DNA of 64,000 nucleotides from Coptis chinensis (GCA_015680905.1 CM027384.1:70749001-70813000), one strand, 5' to 3'. Shown: positions 1-11,040, numbered from the stretch's first letter. The notes: generated from the letters alone by a model not told the origin. Translations and numbers: made by a program.

Positions 1-28
1 AACTCCGATAATCTCATTAATTATAAAC

Positions 29-543
29 TCAAGCAAACAAAACCCATACCTTACGGGTGCGAGTCCATAGAGCGTCGCGCACAATTTGAACCGATGTCAG
101 CGGCTTTTCGTGGTGGCAATGGCGTTCTCGCCAACCATTTCGAGCCATGGCTAGCTGGTTCCTCCTCAGAGACTTCTGACGAACACAATGCGAACTCGCA
201 TTGTAACGTCCTTCCAATACTGTCTCCGTCATTAGCGGTGTTATACCCCCAAATTGAGATTGCTGCATTGTGAGGACAACCTTTCTTTCCTCAATGCCAG
301 TTATCTCAGCCAACCTCCCTCTAGTTAATTCCCTCCGACCATCCTCTAAATCCACAAAAACCCTATTACCTTCAATTTTCCTGTTCTTGTAAAAAGACAA
401 GACCAAATCCGGATAATAAAAATCCTCAGACGAATACCACAAATTATCCTACTTCCGAATGCTCATTTCTACATCAAAAAATGGTGTAACTGAGCACTGG
501 TAAAAATTTGTTCTGGAAGGATTTTAGGGGTTCGAGGATTCAT
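29..543 (-). pseudogene. Athila-type accessory ORF (copy 1), broken
   Basis: This is the first of four related ORFs in the window; the others start at 53,351, 51,181 and 37,040. The frame from the ATG at 543-541 meets stops near 470, and an open stretch of about 137 codons runs from 442. The shared pattern is a start followed by an R-x-L/I-x-x-E/P-x-x-F box, then a Y-x-x-D-L-V-L-x-F-Y motif (here YYPDLVLSFYKN), an L-T-x-x-x-x-x-E-I-T-G-I motif and an R-R-N-Q-L-A motif. I relate it to the plant Transposase_32/ATHILA ORF1-type family found with Athila retroelements; that family name is recalled, not searched. Molecular function is unknown. Its element continues beyond base 1 and is cut off on the right by element A. 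Confidence 0.6.
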
Positions 544-833
544 GACGATCTGGAATTGAAATTTTTGGGGATGGTGCAGGTGTGGTTGGGATGAAAATGA
601 CTTGGTTTAAATCTGGAGGGTAGCTGTGTAGAGGTAAGGGCGCAGGTGCGCTTGTACTACACGTTGTCAGAGGGTGCGTGCGTAAGCTTTCTCAATGTTA
701 GTAAGGGTTCAGAGATGTGGAGGCGGAGAAGAGAGAAGAAAACGCGATTTGGTTTTTAAAAGGGGGTCAAGCATGTGACCGTGTAGGGTTTATTAGCTTT
801 CGGGCCCAAGCCTAAAACAAAACATATAATACC
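544..833 (-). other. 5' spacer of accessory ORF copy 1
   Basis: This is non-coding sequence upstream, in the minus sense, of accessory ORF copy 1. It contains GC-rich GCGCAGGTGCGC-like words similar to those in the leader of element X (24,420-25,260). No gene is seen. It ends where the TGATAAG terminus of element A begins. Confidence 0.4.
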
Positions 834-2561
834 TGATAAGCACGTAAATGTTACATTATTTACGCCTAATTTTATATCAGTTAGTCCATTTATTTTATTC
901 AGTTGATTAAGTTAGCATATTTTCGGTGATATTGCAGGAATTAGAGTAACTTGATTAATTATGTTGATATTGGAAAGATTTGAGATATCAGTGCGTGATT
1001 TTAGTTGGTACCCGAAAGAGCATCGGAGAATTGGGTAATTATTTGGATGGGCCGAAATAAAAGAATGAAAAGCAAAAGGACCATGAACTTAAGTGGGCAC
1101 GTAACCAGCGGGAGTTGAGTTTAAGCCCATGTGCTGAAGACTGGACCACCCATGTTCATCTAATTAGACCAGCCCGTAACCAAACATCAAAGCCTACACA
1201 ACTAACTAATGGCCACACCATTTCCTGTCCACCCGAGAAGCACCATATCCAAACATTAGTTTCGTTCTCCATTTCTCACAAACAAAAAACCCATCCTTCT
1301 TTTCCGGTGATAATAACCAAACATCCAAGCTAACCAAGCTACGCATGCTGCCATCCATTTCTATCCCCGCACCACCTGATCACCACCTTCGATTCTCCAT
1401 CTCTAATTCGAACAAATAGAAAAACCTATCCCTTAAATCCCGACTTATTCAATCGAACCCCGAACCAATCGAGCACTACACATCCTACCATTCTTCCATA
1501 CGTCCACTTTCACTTGATCAACACTCATATTCTCGATTACACTAAAACCCAACAGGAAACAAAAGACCGACTTCCACTCAAACTGATCCAATCCTGAATC
1601 TCTCGCCACCGAATTAGACAATTCCAATTCTAATCAAACACTGCCCTAACCAAACCTCTATATATACAAGGGAAACAAAAGAAGAAGGTCGCTCGAACAC
1701 CAAAAGCGAAGAGGCGGGAGAGAGAAAAGTGGAATTCGAGTTAGTACGCAAAAAAGCTTGGGGACAGAACGAATTGGAGGAGAAGACTTCAACACGAGAC
1801 TACGGTTTTTTCAATGATTAATTTTTCTATTAATTTCGTTTTTCTGTTCATTGTTATGTATAGCTAAACTCCAAGTCTAGGGCAGATGAAACCTTAGGCT
1901 AATGTTTGTGTTTTTTGGGATTGATTCCCATAATTTCTAGTTAGTTTAAATTGCTATATTCTTCTAGTTTCATGTATTGATAGCTAGCTTATATCTTTCA
2001 TATAGTATATCACGCATGCTTTATAGTTCGATATTCGTTGCTATTAGTTAAGCCTATTTTAACTGTTGACGTCAAATTTAGATATTATTCGTGCCGTAAA
2101 AAGACAAGTAATCTTTTGAGTTTAATCTGTAGTGCCGAAACTTTAGAAGATACATATTTAGTTAAGATTATCACGATCATATCATCGAGAAAGCAAGGGT
2201 TACCTTTCTCTCGTGCTACTCGTATTAAATCTGGAACATTAAAATTACTCTTAGAAATATAAGCGAAGTCTGATTGGATTCTATAGTCCTAGAGTTCTCT
2301 CCATTTGATAAAACCCAATTATTTAAGTTATAGTTTTTATAGTTTAAATAGTTTAGTGAGTAGTTAATTCCAACTTTCTCTAAAACAACATTATTCGAAT
2401 CAGGATAAGTAATATTTTAGTATTCAATTGTCCCTAAATAGCAATCCCTGTGGGATCGACCGATTCGCTTGCCATGACTATTTTCAACGATAGGCTTATT
2501 AAACTGCGGTTTAACTAGGGTTAGATTAGTCTATTTAATTAGACCGACTAAATTCCTATCA
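834..2561 (+). repeat. 5' LTR of element A
   Basis: It starts TGATAAGCACG and ends CCTATCA, six bases before the PBS, so the ends form the short inverted repeat TGATA/TATCA. The same TGATAAG terminus is seen, on the minus strand, at the ends of the LTRs at 20,219, 34,340 and 63,448. Length is 1,728 bp. The 3' partner LTR is not in the window, so the left edge rests on the shared terminus and its spacing from the PBS. Confidence 0.75.
1658..1667 (+). promoter_or_regulatory. Putative LTR TATA box of element A
   Basis: The string CTATATATAC lies in the middle of the LTR, about 900 bp before the PBS, where a U3 promoter would be expected. It is followed by a purine-rich stretch. This is inferred from position and sequence only. 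Confidence 0.45.
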
Positions 2562-2567
2562 AGTTTT

Positions 2568-2586
2568 TGGCGCCGCTGCCGGGGAT
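2568..2586 (+). other. Primer binding site (tRNA-Asp type)
   Basis: TGGCGCCGCTGCCGGGGAT lies just inside the 5' LTR. It matches the PBS type used by Athila/Calypso elements, which is complementary to the 3' end of tRNA-Asp (recalled family knowledge). Confidence 0.85.
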
Positions 2587-3151
2587 TGCAATGGCGCAAT
2601 TGAGTTTTAAAATTTTATTTATCGTGATTCGTAGTTTAAATTTAGTCGTAGTTTTATTATTTCTTAGTTTTCATGTCTAATTTTGATTTTCGCAGGCAGT
2701 AAGCAAAGATTTCTTCTTACAAAGTTGATAGTAGTGATTTTGTTGTGGACTTTGTGAAGTTGCTTGCTTGTCGTCACACGGCGTCGCAAGTATCCCTCGA
2801 AGGCTCATGCTGGAGGTACGTCTCTTTCCTTTATGAGGTTGAATTTTGTTTGTTTCGTGTGTTTTGTTTGTTTTATTGTTTTTTGCATTTAGGAAGGTTA
2901 AATCACATTGACCAACCTTAGACATCTTGCATTAGGACATGTTTTAGCCCGCTCACTAGAAAAGCCCTTTTTACACGTGGATCAAGTGACGGTGCTTTTG
3001 CACAAGAACTGGGAATCGTGTTATTTGGGTTTGGGAGAAAATATATTAAACAATATTTAAAATTCAATCTGGGTTGAAATATTTGTTTGGTATTGTTTGT
3101 GTGAGCATCATTTGCATCATTTATTAGAATCTTAGGTTTTAGAAGTGGTTT
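2587..3151 (+). other. Untranslated leader of element A
   Basis: This stretch between PBS and gag has no long sense ORF. It is T-rich, and a minus-strand open stretch at 2,677-2,925 is taken as a shadow. Packaging signals would be expected here but none can be recognised by eye. Confidence 0.6.
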
Positions 3152-4179
3152 ATGATTGAGACTCGATCCGATAATCCAGAGTTAGCACCATTTGATTCAG
3201 AAATTGAACGGACACTCCATAGGAAGATTAGAAATCTCGCCGAGTTAGAGATACCCATAACCTTTGTCGGCAATACACCAATTTTTGCTGACATGGCTGA
3301 CAATAATAATGACGTTGTTGCCCAAGTACCTAGGTCCATTAAGGAATTCATATATCCTACTAGGACGACTCGACCGTCTTGTATCGTTCCCCCGCCGACT
3401 AATGCTAATCACTTTGAGTTAAAGCCCAATCTGCTTGGGCTACTTCCTAAGTTTAGGGGGACTGATGAGGAAGATCCATATCTTCATGTAAGGGAATTTG
3501 AAGATATTTGTGGGATTGTTAAACTTCAACAGTTTAGCGATGAGGCCATAAAGTTGAAACTATTCCCATTTTCTCTTAAGGAGAAAGCGAAGAGTTGGTT
3601 TCACACTCTTCCATCGAATTCCATAACGGGTTGGGAAAAGTTATGCGTTGTGTTTTTTAAAAACTTTTTCCCTAATAATAAGGCGACTACTTTTAGAAAA
3701 AGTCTATCATCGTTTTGCTAAAATGATGGAGAGTCATTATGGAAGTGTATAGAGAGATTTAAGGACATGCTCTTGCAGTGTCCTAACCATGGCCTAGAGA
3801 AAGGTAGGATAGTCCAGATTCTCTATGAAGGTCTTGATTTTAATTCTAAGGCTATGATTGAGACCATGAGTACTGGAGATTTCTGTGATAAGACTGTAGA
3901 TGAAGCATAGACCTTTTTAGAATAAGTCTCTGAAAAGTCCAGCAATGGGAAACTAGCCGTGAGCCTAAGAAGGTGGCTAGTAGTACTACACAGAATGGTT
4001 TGTTCCATATTGACAAGGAATTTGACACGAATGCTAGGATGGCCGCTTTAATTAGAAGAGTTGAAGTCCTCGAGCTAGAAAAAAAGACAAAGTCTCCAGC
4101 TTCGGTTAACAATATCGAGGCCCCTGGTTGTGTTTTGTGTGATAGTCTTGATCACGTTATAGATAATTGCCCGGCATAA
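3152..4179 (+). pseudogene. gag: gag of element A (N-terminal and capsid part, zinc knuckle), frameshifted
   Basis: Gag forms the particle shell and binds the element RNA in the cytoplasm. The first open part (3,152-3,721) holds the retrotransposon gag domain: an FELKP...LLGLLPKFRGT box, a DPYLHVREFEDIC box, and LFPFSLKEKAKSWFHTLP. It stops at 3,721. Homology continues out of frame (GLEKGRIVQILYEGL) with further stops near 3,908 and 3,925. It ends with a CCHC knuckle, CVLCDSLDHVIDNC (C-x2-C-x4-H-x4-C), at about 4,126-4,170. The start at 3,152 gives an ETRS N-terminus comparable to the LRSG N-terminus of W gag. At least two frame breaks make it non-functional. Confidence 0.85.
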
Positions 4180-4269
4180 CTGCACAAGTCAATGTTTTTA
4201 ATTCATACCAAAACCGGGCAATAATCCTTTTTCTAACGCATTATAACCGGGTGGCGTAACCACCCCAAT

Positions 4270-4987
4270 TTGTCTTGGTCTAAGGGTATACATCGGGGGA
4301 GGCCCGTGGGTAACTCAAACCCATTACCACGGTATGCACCTCAACCACCTAAACTTTCACCTATAGAAGAAGCCATTGCTCAATTATCACAAAACACCAT
4401 GAAATTCCGAGGAAACAACCTAACGGTTTATGCAAGCCGGTCAAGCTGCGCTACTCAAGATAATGCTCAAGCCATTAGGAAGATTGAAGTCACCATAGGT
4501 CAAATTGCTAATACTTTGAATGAAAGGGACAAGGGTAGGTTTCCTAGTCAACCCGATTGGCTAATCCAAAGGGACAAGATCTGAAATAGGCTCTAACTTG
4601 AGCCAAGAGCACCACCAGGAGCAAGCTAAGTCTATTACCATTCTTAGAAGTGGTAAACATATTGATAATAGGGTTGAGATGCCTAGGGATGTTGAGGTCA
4701 AATCTGATCCTATAAAGTGTGAGGGCGAGAAGAGTGATGTAAGTGGTTCTAATAGTCGTGATGCTTCTAAGAAGTGCTTAGAGCCTCCTACGTTTTTCAA
4801 GTCTAGTCATGTACCATCTTATATACCAAAAGCCCCTTTTCCTGAGAGGTTAGTTCAGGCTAAGAAAGGAAATACTTTTAATGAGATAATGGAGATGTTT
4901 AAGCAAGTTCATATTAATATTCCGTTACTTGATGCTATAAAACAAGTTCCTTCTTATGCCAAGTTTTTAAGGATATGTAATGCGTAA
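4270..4987 (+). pseudogene. gag: gag C-terminal part / gag-pro junction of element A
   Basis: Two adjacent open stretches (4,270-4,584 and 4,598-4,987), separated by a stop at 4,582-4,584, cover the region after the zinc knuckle. They hold a helical segment (EEAIAQLSQN; then AIRKIEVTIGQIANTL) followed by the ILRSGK box, a PFPERL box and INIPLLDAIKQVPSYAKFL. These are the conserved landmarks between gag and protease in Athila-like polyproteins; the same boxes occur in V (12,839-13,192) and W (58,480-58,780). The stop at 4,985 separates it from protease. Confidence 0.8.
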
Positions 4988-4996
4988 AAGCGTAAG

Positions 4997-6922
4997 TTGA
5001 ACGTGCTTAAGAAAGCTTTCCTTACTGAGCAAGTGAGCTCGATTATTCAAAACCGCACTCCACTTAAGTTTAGAGATCCAGGATGCCCTACTATATCCTG
5101 TGTTATAGGTGATCATATGATTGAGAAGGCATTACTTGATTTGGGGGCTAGTGTTAATTTGTTATCTTATTCAGTTTATTTACAGCTTGGTCTTGGTAAA
5201 TTGAAACATACGATTACACTTCAACTGGCGGATAGGTTTGTCAGGGTTCCACGTGGTATTGTTGAAGATGTTTTGATTCAGGTTGATAAATTTTATTTTC
5301 AAGTTGATTTTATTGTTCTAGAAACACAACCTGTTCAAGATCTTAAACACCATATTCCTGTCATCTTAGGTCGTCCATTTTTGGCCACATCCAATGCTAT
5401 CATTAACTATCGTAATGGAGTGTTGAAGCTTTCTTTTGGTAATATGACTATAGAACTTAATGTGTTTAATGTGAGTCAACAACCTCCTGAACCTGATGAT
5501 CTTTGGGATATCAATCTTATTGACAGTGTGGTTCACAAGACTTTCTTGGAAAGTTATTCTGATGACCCTCTTGAGTCTTGTTTAACTCATTTTGGTGGTG
5601 ATTTTGATGTGGATAATTCTATTTGTGAAGTAAATGCTTTGCTGGATGCCACCCCAATCTTAGATACTAATAAGTGGAAAACCAAGGTAGAACCTCTTTC
5701 TCCTTCTGAGTCTAAACCAGTTCCTTCCATAGAGAGTCCTCCTAAGCTTGAGTTGAACCCATTACCTGATACTCTTAAGTATGTCTTTTTGGGGCCTGAT
5801 GAGACCTTGCATGTTATTATTGCTTCTAATCTTGATAGTGAACAAGAGAGTAAATTGCTTAGGGTTCTTAGAGACCATAAGACAACTTTAGGGTGGACTA
5901 TTGCTGATATTAACGGGATAAGCCCCACTGATTGTATGCATCATATTCATCTAGAGGAGAATGCTAAACCAACCCGTGAATTCCAGAGACGGCTTAATCC
6001 TAACATGAGAGAGGTAGTGAGAGCCAAGGTTCTCAAGTTGTTAGATGCGGGTATCATTTATCCCATCTCTGATAGTCAATGGGTGAGTCCGGTTCAGGTT
6101 GTCCCTAAGAAGTCTGGTATTACGGTAGTTAAGAATGCGAATGACGAGTTAGTTCCTACCCGTATGACTACTGGGTGGCGTTTTTGCATTGACTATCGTA
6201 AGTTAAATCTAGTCACTAGGAAAGATCACTTTCCTCTTCCTTTTATTGATCAGATGCTTGAACGGTTAGCCGGTCATAAGTATTATTATTTTCTCAATGG
6301 TTATTCCGGTTATTACCAAATATGTATTACACCTGAGAATCAAGAAAAGACTACATTTACTTGTCCTTTTGGAACTTTTGCCTACCGTTGTATGCCATTT
6401 GGGTTATGTAATGCACCCGGTACCTTCCAGAGATGCATGCTTAGCATTTTTTCTGACATGGTAGAAAGGTTTCTTGAGGTGTTTATGGATGATTTCTCCG
6501 TATTTGGTGATTCTTTTGATGAGGGTTTGCACCATTTGGAATTAGTGTTAATTAGGTGCAAGGAGAAGAATCTTGTGTTGAATTGGGAGAAGTGTCATTT
6601 TATGGTTCAACAGGGTATTGTTCTTGGTCATATTGTTTCTACTAAAGGAATTGAGGTCAATAAGGCTAAGATTGATGTAATTTCTAGTCTTCCACCACCT
6701 AAGACTGTGAAAGATATTAGGTCTTTTTTAGGTCATGTTGGATTTTATAGGCGATTCATTAAGGACTTTAGCAAGATTTCTCGTCCTTTATGCAATTTAC
6801 TTGGTAAGGACGTCGATTTTGTCTTTGATGATGATTGTTTGAAAGCTTTTAAGAAGCTTAAGCATTTTTTACTACCGCTCCTATCATACAACCACCTGAT
6901 TGGAGTGTGCATTTTGAGTTAA
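4997..6922 (+). CDS. pol: Protease and reverse transcriptase of element A
   Basis: This is the longest open stretch of element A (641 codons). The aspartic protease is near residues 35-180: active-site ALLDLGASVNLLS, then ILGRPFLATSNAIINY. A variable linker follows (about 180-280). RT covers about residues 320-560: the LLDAGIIYPISDSQWVSPVQ entry, WRFCIDYRKLN, FPLPFIDQMLERLAG, the catalytic FMDDFSVFGDS box, and the ILGH/VNKAKI thumb region. RT copies element RNA into DNA inside the particle; protease cuts the polyprotein. Here YYFLNGYSGYYQI stands where families usually have LDGYSGY, so the first catalytic Asp of the palm reads Asn, a probable loss of activity. The frame is lost at the RNase H start (6,922). 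Confidence 0.9.
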   Translation: MNVLKKAFLTEQVSSIIQNRTPLKFRDPGCPTISCVIGDHMIEKALLDLGASVNLLSYSVYLQLGLGKLKHTITLQLADRFVRVPRGIVEDVLIQVDKFYFQVDFIVLETQPVQDLKHHIPVILGRPFLATSNAIINYRNGVLKLSFGNMTIELNVFNVSQQPPEPDDLWDINLIDSVVHKTFLESYSDDPLESCLTHFGGDFDVDNSICEVNALLDATPILDTNKWKTKVEPLSPSESKPVPSIESPPKLELNPLPDTLKYVFLGPDETLHVIIASNLDSEQESKLLRVLRDHKTTLGWTIADINGISPTDCMHHIHLEENAKPTREFQRRLNPNMREVVRAKVLKLLDAGIIYPISDSQWVSPVQVVPKKSGITVVKNANDELVPTRMTTGWRFCIDYRKLNLVTRKDHFPLPFIDQMLERLAGHKYYYFLNGYSGYYQICITPENQEKTTFTCPFGTFAYRCMPFGLCNAPGTFQRCMLSIFSDMVERFLEVFMDDFSVFGDSFDEGLHHLELVLIRCKEKNLVLNWEKCHFMVQQGIVLGHIVSTKGIEVNKAKIDVISSLPPPKTVKDIRSFLGHVGFYRRFIKDFSKISRPLCNLLGKDVDFVFDDDCLKAFKKLKHFLLPLLSYNHLIGVCILS

Positions 6923-7290
6923 TGTGTGATGCGTCGGACTATGCTATTAGGGTTGTTTTAGGTCAACAGTTTGATAAGTTGCCCTATGTAATTTATTATG
7001 CGAGTCAAACTCTTAATGATGCCCAAATGAATTACACTACAACCGAGAAGGAATTGTTAGCTGTTGTGTTTGCTTTAGACAAGTTTAGGTCTTATCTCAT
7101 AGGGTCTAAGGTTGTCATGTTTTCTTGATCATTGGCTTTGAAGTATCTTCTTTCTAAAAAGGATGCTAAAAGCGTCTTATTCGTTGGGTCCTCTTATTAC
7201 AAGAGTTTGACATTGAGATTAGGGATAAAAAGGGTACAAAGAACGTGGTCACTGACCACTTGTCTAGGCTTATAGTAGAGTCTTCTACTA
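6907..7290 (+). pseudogene. pol: RNase H of element A, frameshifted
   Basis: RNase H removes the RNA strand of the hybrid during reverse transcription. The open part, 6,907-7,128, has FELMCDASDYAI (first catalytic Asp), then YASQTLNDAQMNYTTTEKELLAVVFALDKFRSYL, with the conserved TTEKE Glu. It stops at 7,128. The rest (a [15 protein letters not shown] box, then [15 protein letters not shown] and DHLSRL) is recognisable in other frames to about 7,270. Confidence 0.85.
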
Positions 7291-7499
7291 GTCTTTTGCC
7301 TTTGAATGAATTCTTCCCTGATGAGCAACTTTTTGTTGTCTCGGTTGCCTTGGTATGCAGATATTGTTAATTATCTTGTTATAGACCGGTTTCCTTCTCA
7401 TTGGAGAAAACAAGATAAATCTAAGTTTCTTCTTGCCGAGGTTAAGTATTTTTTTCGGGATGACCCATAGTTGTTTAAGTCATGCCCGATCGATTGTTA

Positions 7500-8222
7500 G
7501 GAGATGTGTTCCGCTGAGTGAGTTTTAGTAGTATTCTCTCCTTTTGCCATGACCATGCATGTGGTGGTCACTTTGGTCCTAAGAAGGCGGCTGCTAAGGT
7601 TTTGCAGTGTGGTTTTTATTGGCCTACTCTCTTTAGAGATGCACATGAGTTTTGTTTAGGATGTGATCGATGCCAGCGTACGGGTACTATTTCCCATAGG
7701 AACATGATGCCTTTTTCCCCAATTTTGGTTGTTGAGCTTTTTAATGTGTGGGGTATAGACTTCATGGGTCCTTTTCCTCCTTCCTTTTGTTATCTTTATA
7801 TCCTCGTCGCGGTAGATTATGTTTCTAAATGGGTTGAGGCGGTGCCATGTAAAACGAATGATCACAAGGTTGTAGTTAACTTTTTGAAATATAATATATT
7901 TTCTCATTTTGGTACTCCTCGTGCAATTATAAGTGATAATGGTACTCATTTTACAAATCGTGCGTTTGAATCGTTAATGAAAAAGTACTCTATTACTCAT
8001 AAACTTGCTACCCCATACCATCCCCAAACTAGTGGCCAAGTTGAAGTATCTAATAGGGAAATTAAACGGATTTTAGAAAAAGGCGGTGCGACGACCGTAA
8101 GGATTGGTCTCAACGTCTTAATGATTCCCTTTGGGCTTATAGGACTGCTTATAAGACTCCCATTGGTATGTCTCCTTATAGGCTTGTGTTTGGGAAGGCA
8201 TGTCATTTGCCTGTGGAATTAG
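7500..8222 (+). pseudogene. pol: Integrase (zinc-binding and catalytic core) of element A
   Basis: Integrase joins element DNA to the chromosome. The open stretch 7,518-8,222 carries the HHCC zinc domain ([10 protein letters not shown], then CDRCQ) and the catalytic core with the D,D,E set: GIDFMGP (first Asp), IISDNGTHF (second Asp) and [19 protein letters not shown] (Glu). After about residue 190 the frame goes wrong. The true continuation, [15 protein letters not shown], is read in another frame from 8,168, so there is a frameshift at about 8,090-8,160. Confidence 0.9.
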
Positions 8223-8649
8223 AGCATCGTGCTTTTTGGGCCATTAAAACTTTTAACTTTGACATGCATAGAGCAGGTTCACAACGTAAGCTCCAATTGA
8301 ATGAGTTAGCTGAGTTAAGGAATGAGGCATATGAGAATGCCAAAATTTACAAAGAGCGGACTAAGATTTTGAACCTAATAAAAAAGTTTTGCTATATAAT
8401 TCTCGTTTGCGTCTTTTTTCTGGTAAGTTACGTTCTAGGTGGACTGGTCCTTTCATTGGTAAAACTATTTTTCCTTATGGTGCTGTTGAGATAGAGGATC
8501 TTACGGATGGTCGTGTGTTTCAGGTTAATGGTGAACGCTTGAAACCATATCTTGATGGTTTTGCTAATAAGGATGTGGAAGAGGTGGATCTTATTGATCC
8601 CATTTTATCATATTTGAATGAGTATGCTTGTTGTATTTTAGTAGTTTAG
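8168..8649 (+). pseudogene. pol: Integrase C-terminal part of element A
   Basis: This begins [20 protein letters not shown], the conserved post-core segment of Athila-type integrases, and continues through [13 protein letters not shown] second frame (8,389-8,649) continues with [20 protein letters not shown], a [12 protein letters not shown] box, and a short acidic tail. The break is at about 8,380-8,400. The same boxes occur in W at 55,211-54,735. No chromodomain follows. Confidence 0.85.
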
Positions 8650-9241
8650 GTTTTGTTTTTCTTTTGTAAGAGTCGCTTCGCATTGTTCCCAAGTACTTCA
8701 TTCTAGCCCCTAGTCTCTATTTAAGTTAACCAATGAGAACCATATTATTGTGATTTTCAGGTTATGACAGGTGTTATATTTATGAAATGTCGAAAATACA
8801 GAGGAGACTCTGTCGAATGTTTTTTGAATTTTGGGGCGTTCATTTTGTGTTTTGTTGGTAGACAAAGTGCTAATCTAAGAATTGGGTGTGGGAAGCATTT
8901 GTCTGCTAGAGACGTTAACTGTAGTGCATATGGGAGGCAACCTATGTTTTTATTTTTTGTTGAGTCTTTTGTGCACGTGTATCATGCATTCCACTCTAGC
9001 ACATTTTCTCTGCGTTTTTGGAGACGTGTAACTCTATGGAATGAGACACGCGACACATTTTAGTCGTTGTAGTAAATTAGTTCTTTATATATTATCGTTG
9101 TTATATCTTTGGCAAAGTATTAATTTCTACAGGTGACTCAGCGATGTTATTATTTTTTCGTTTTTGGAGCTCTTGGTAACCTCTTTCCTTATATACTTTT
9201 ACTTGTCCATGTTGTTATCTTTTAAATTACACATCTATTTT
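8650..9241 (+). other. Non-coding region after pol of element A
   Basis: Sense-strand ORFs here (for example 8,764-9,063) have no recognisable motif. The stretch is T-rich and leads to the stem-loop/polypurine module at 9,242. I see no gene. Confidence 0.5.
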
Positions 9242-9280
9242 AACATTGGGGACAATGTTTATAATAAGTTTGGGGGTGGG
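9242..9280 (+). other. Stem-loop followed by polypurine tract (internal)
   Basis: AACATTG GGGA CAATGTT forms a perfect 7-bp stem with a 4-base loop. Ten bases later comes TTTGGGGGTGGG. The same arrangement with different stem sequences is found in element X and near 34,341 (see findings). It may mark a central polypurine tract. Confidence 0.6.
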
Positions 9281-9353
9281 AACAAAATGTTTGTTTAGCG
9301 AAAAATAAATATGTCCAACATGGTATGATTAATGGTGATTTTCTATGATGAGA

Positions 9354-9361
<8 letters not shown>

Positions 9362-9440
<79 letters not shown>
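9362..9440. repeat. (AT)n microsatellite
   Basis: About 79 bases of uninterrupted AT dinucleotide repeat lie within the 3' non-coding region of element A. The minus-strand ORF of Tyr-Ile repeats across it is an artefact of the repeat. Confidence 0.95.
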
Positions 9441-9441
<1 letters not shown>

Positions 9442-11040
9442 ATTTCTAAAGCCACTGATTTTCAAGGAATCTATGAAGTTAAGAGTCACTTTTGAAGTTG
9501 TTGTTGCTTAGACTATTTTCTACCTCTAGAAATAGATTTTATTGATGAAAGTCTAAGCCAAAGTGAAATTTGTTCTATTAGCCACCTGATACACGTCAAA
9601 TTGAAGAGTAATTTAATCTCCTAGTGAACTAGAAGAGGAATATAGAGACTTAACCCGTGAGACTTGAGCCTTTGAATTTTTTGGAGAGTTTTTACGTAAA
9701 TTCAGAGTCCAAATTCACTCAATCATTCTTCTGTGCTTAAATTCATTGTATGGTCTCATTTTTTTCTTATTTTGGTCAATCACGAAGTGACATCAACTGG
9801 GGAGATAGCCATTAGGTCTTGTAGTCTATTCGAAGCAGAATATCATACTGATAAGTCAAGTAGTGAACCAATTAGCCTTTATCTATACCACCTAGTATGA
9901 TTTTCATGGTAACCCTTTGAGCCTTAGATATTAAGCCTTTTCTTCTTAAACCAACTATCCTTAACCTAACTCCAAATAAGGAGTGTAAACCCATATTATT
10001 AGCCTTACCCATATTTCTGAGGATTTCTAAAGGACTAAAAAGAAAGCTAGAAGAAGAAGATTCTAAAGGGAAAATTTACTAAAGTCAAATGAAGAAAATC
10101 ATTCCTTTTGCTCAAAGTGATTTAATAGAAAAAGAATAAAAAAAAAAAATATATATATAAAAGAAAAAGAAAAAAAAAATCATTGAGCAGAAGTAGTGAG
10201 AAAGTCAAGTAATGTGATCTACAAAGTGAAGAAATTTTCCATAAAGGTTAAGTACAAGATGGTCTTTAGTTTATTCTCAGAAATTTTTTATTCCTTTTTA
10301 CCTTTTTCTTGTCAGCCTATCCTAAGCCCCGTCTTAATACCCAGACTTATCACAAAAGTATGATATGAAGTGTAAAATAGGTGAGAGGATGCTAAAGTGA
10401 AGGACCCGACACTTCACATGTGATTGATATTCTTTTCATGAGACTAATTTGTTTTTGAAATTTCATATGTCCGTCTTTCTGGCTAAGTATGTGGGATGTT
10501 CTACTATTTTACTCATTTCCCTGCATACAGAGGTAAAATTGAAACTTATCTGAGAGAGAGACTTTCTTGTGAGTGTATGAATGGTGAGGATTGAGGTTGA
10601 TATATTCTTTGGATAGTAAGTTAGGGATTCCGTTACTTGGATAAGAGATTGTATCATTTTGACTAAACACACACACGCTTTGGTTTGGAGCAGTTGTAAA
10701 TCTTTTCTATCTTTGGAAGTAGTAATGCGTGTTGGTGATAATGATGGAAACTGTGATAATTAATAATTTTTGAACTTGTGTCGTAGTGGGCGAAAAAGAT
10801 TTTATCTTTGAAAAAATTATATCACCATTGGTTATGCTATGTTAATGTTTGTGGGTACCGTTTCTGAAAACCCTCACGAGACTAAACTCGTCCACTAGGG
10901 GTAACCTAGGGGTTTAAAAGGCTTGTTACACATGCTAAGTGTAATCGTGATTCCTACGAAAGTGAGTTAGGATTTTTGTTAATTAGTTTAGTGTTAGTTT
11001 TTCTCGAGGACTAGCAAAATGTCCCATCTTGTCCTTATGC
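9441..11040 (+). other. 3' non-coding region of element A
   Basis: This is AT-rich sequence with A-runs (10,135-10,180) and no credible ORF. From about 10,860 to 11,020 it is homologous, on the opposite strand, to the end of element X next to its 3' LTR: the CTCACGAGACTA...GTCCACTAGGG block and the CTCGAGGACTAGCAAAATG block. That shows the region is the 3' end of element A and that the LTR that should follow has been deleted. Confidence 0.65.

Larger units (their letters stand above)
834..11040 (+). mobile_element. Element A: Athila-like Ty3/gypsy LTR retrotransposon, 3' LTR lost
   Basis: The order is 5' LTR, tRNA-Asp-type PBS, gag, protease, RT, RNase H, integrase, then a long 3' non-coding region, all on the plus strand. 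Protease-RT-RNase H-integrase order is the Ty3/gypsy order. There is no chromodomain after integrase, and gag and pol resemble the Athila/Calypso branch. The 3' region from about 10,860 matches, on the opposite strand, the terminal 3' non-coding region of element X (20,230-20,420). It stops at about 11,020-11,040, just where the polypurine tract and 3' LTR should follow. Several stops and frameshifts make this copy defective. The right boundary is approximate. Confidence 0.8.

Noticed and set aside
9240..9455. Minus-strand ORF of repeated Tyr-Ile
   Set aside because: It is the (AT)n microsatellite read in frame, not a protein gene.
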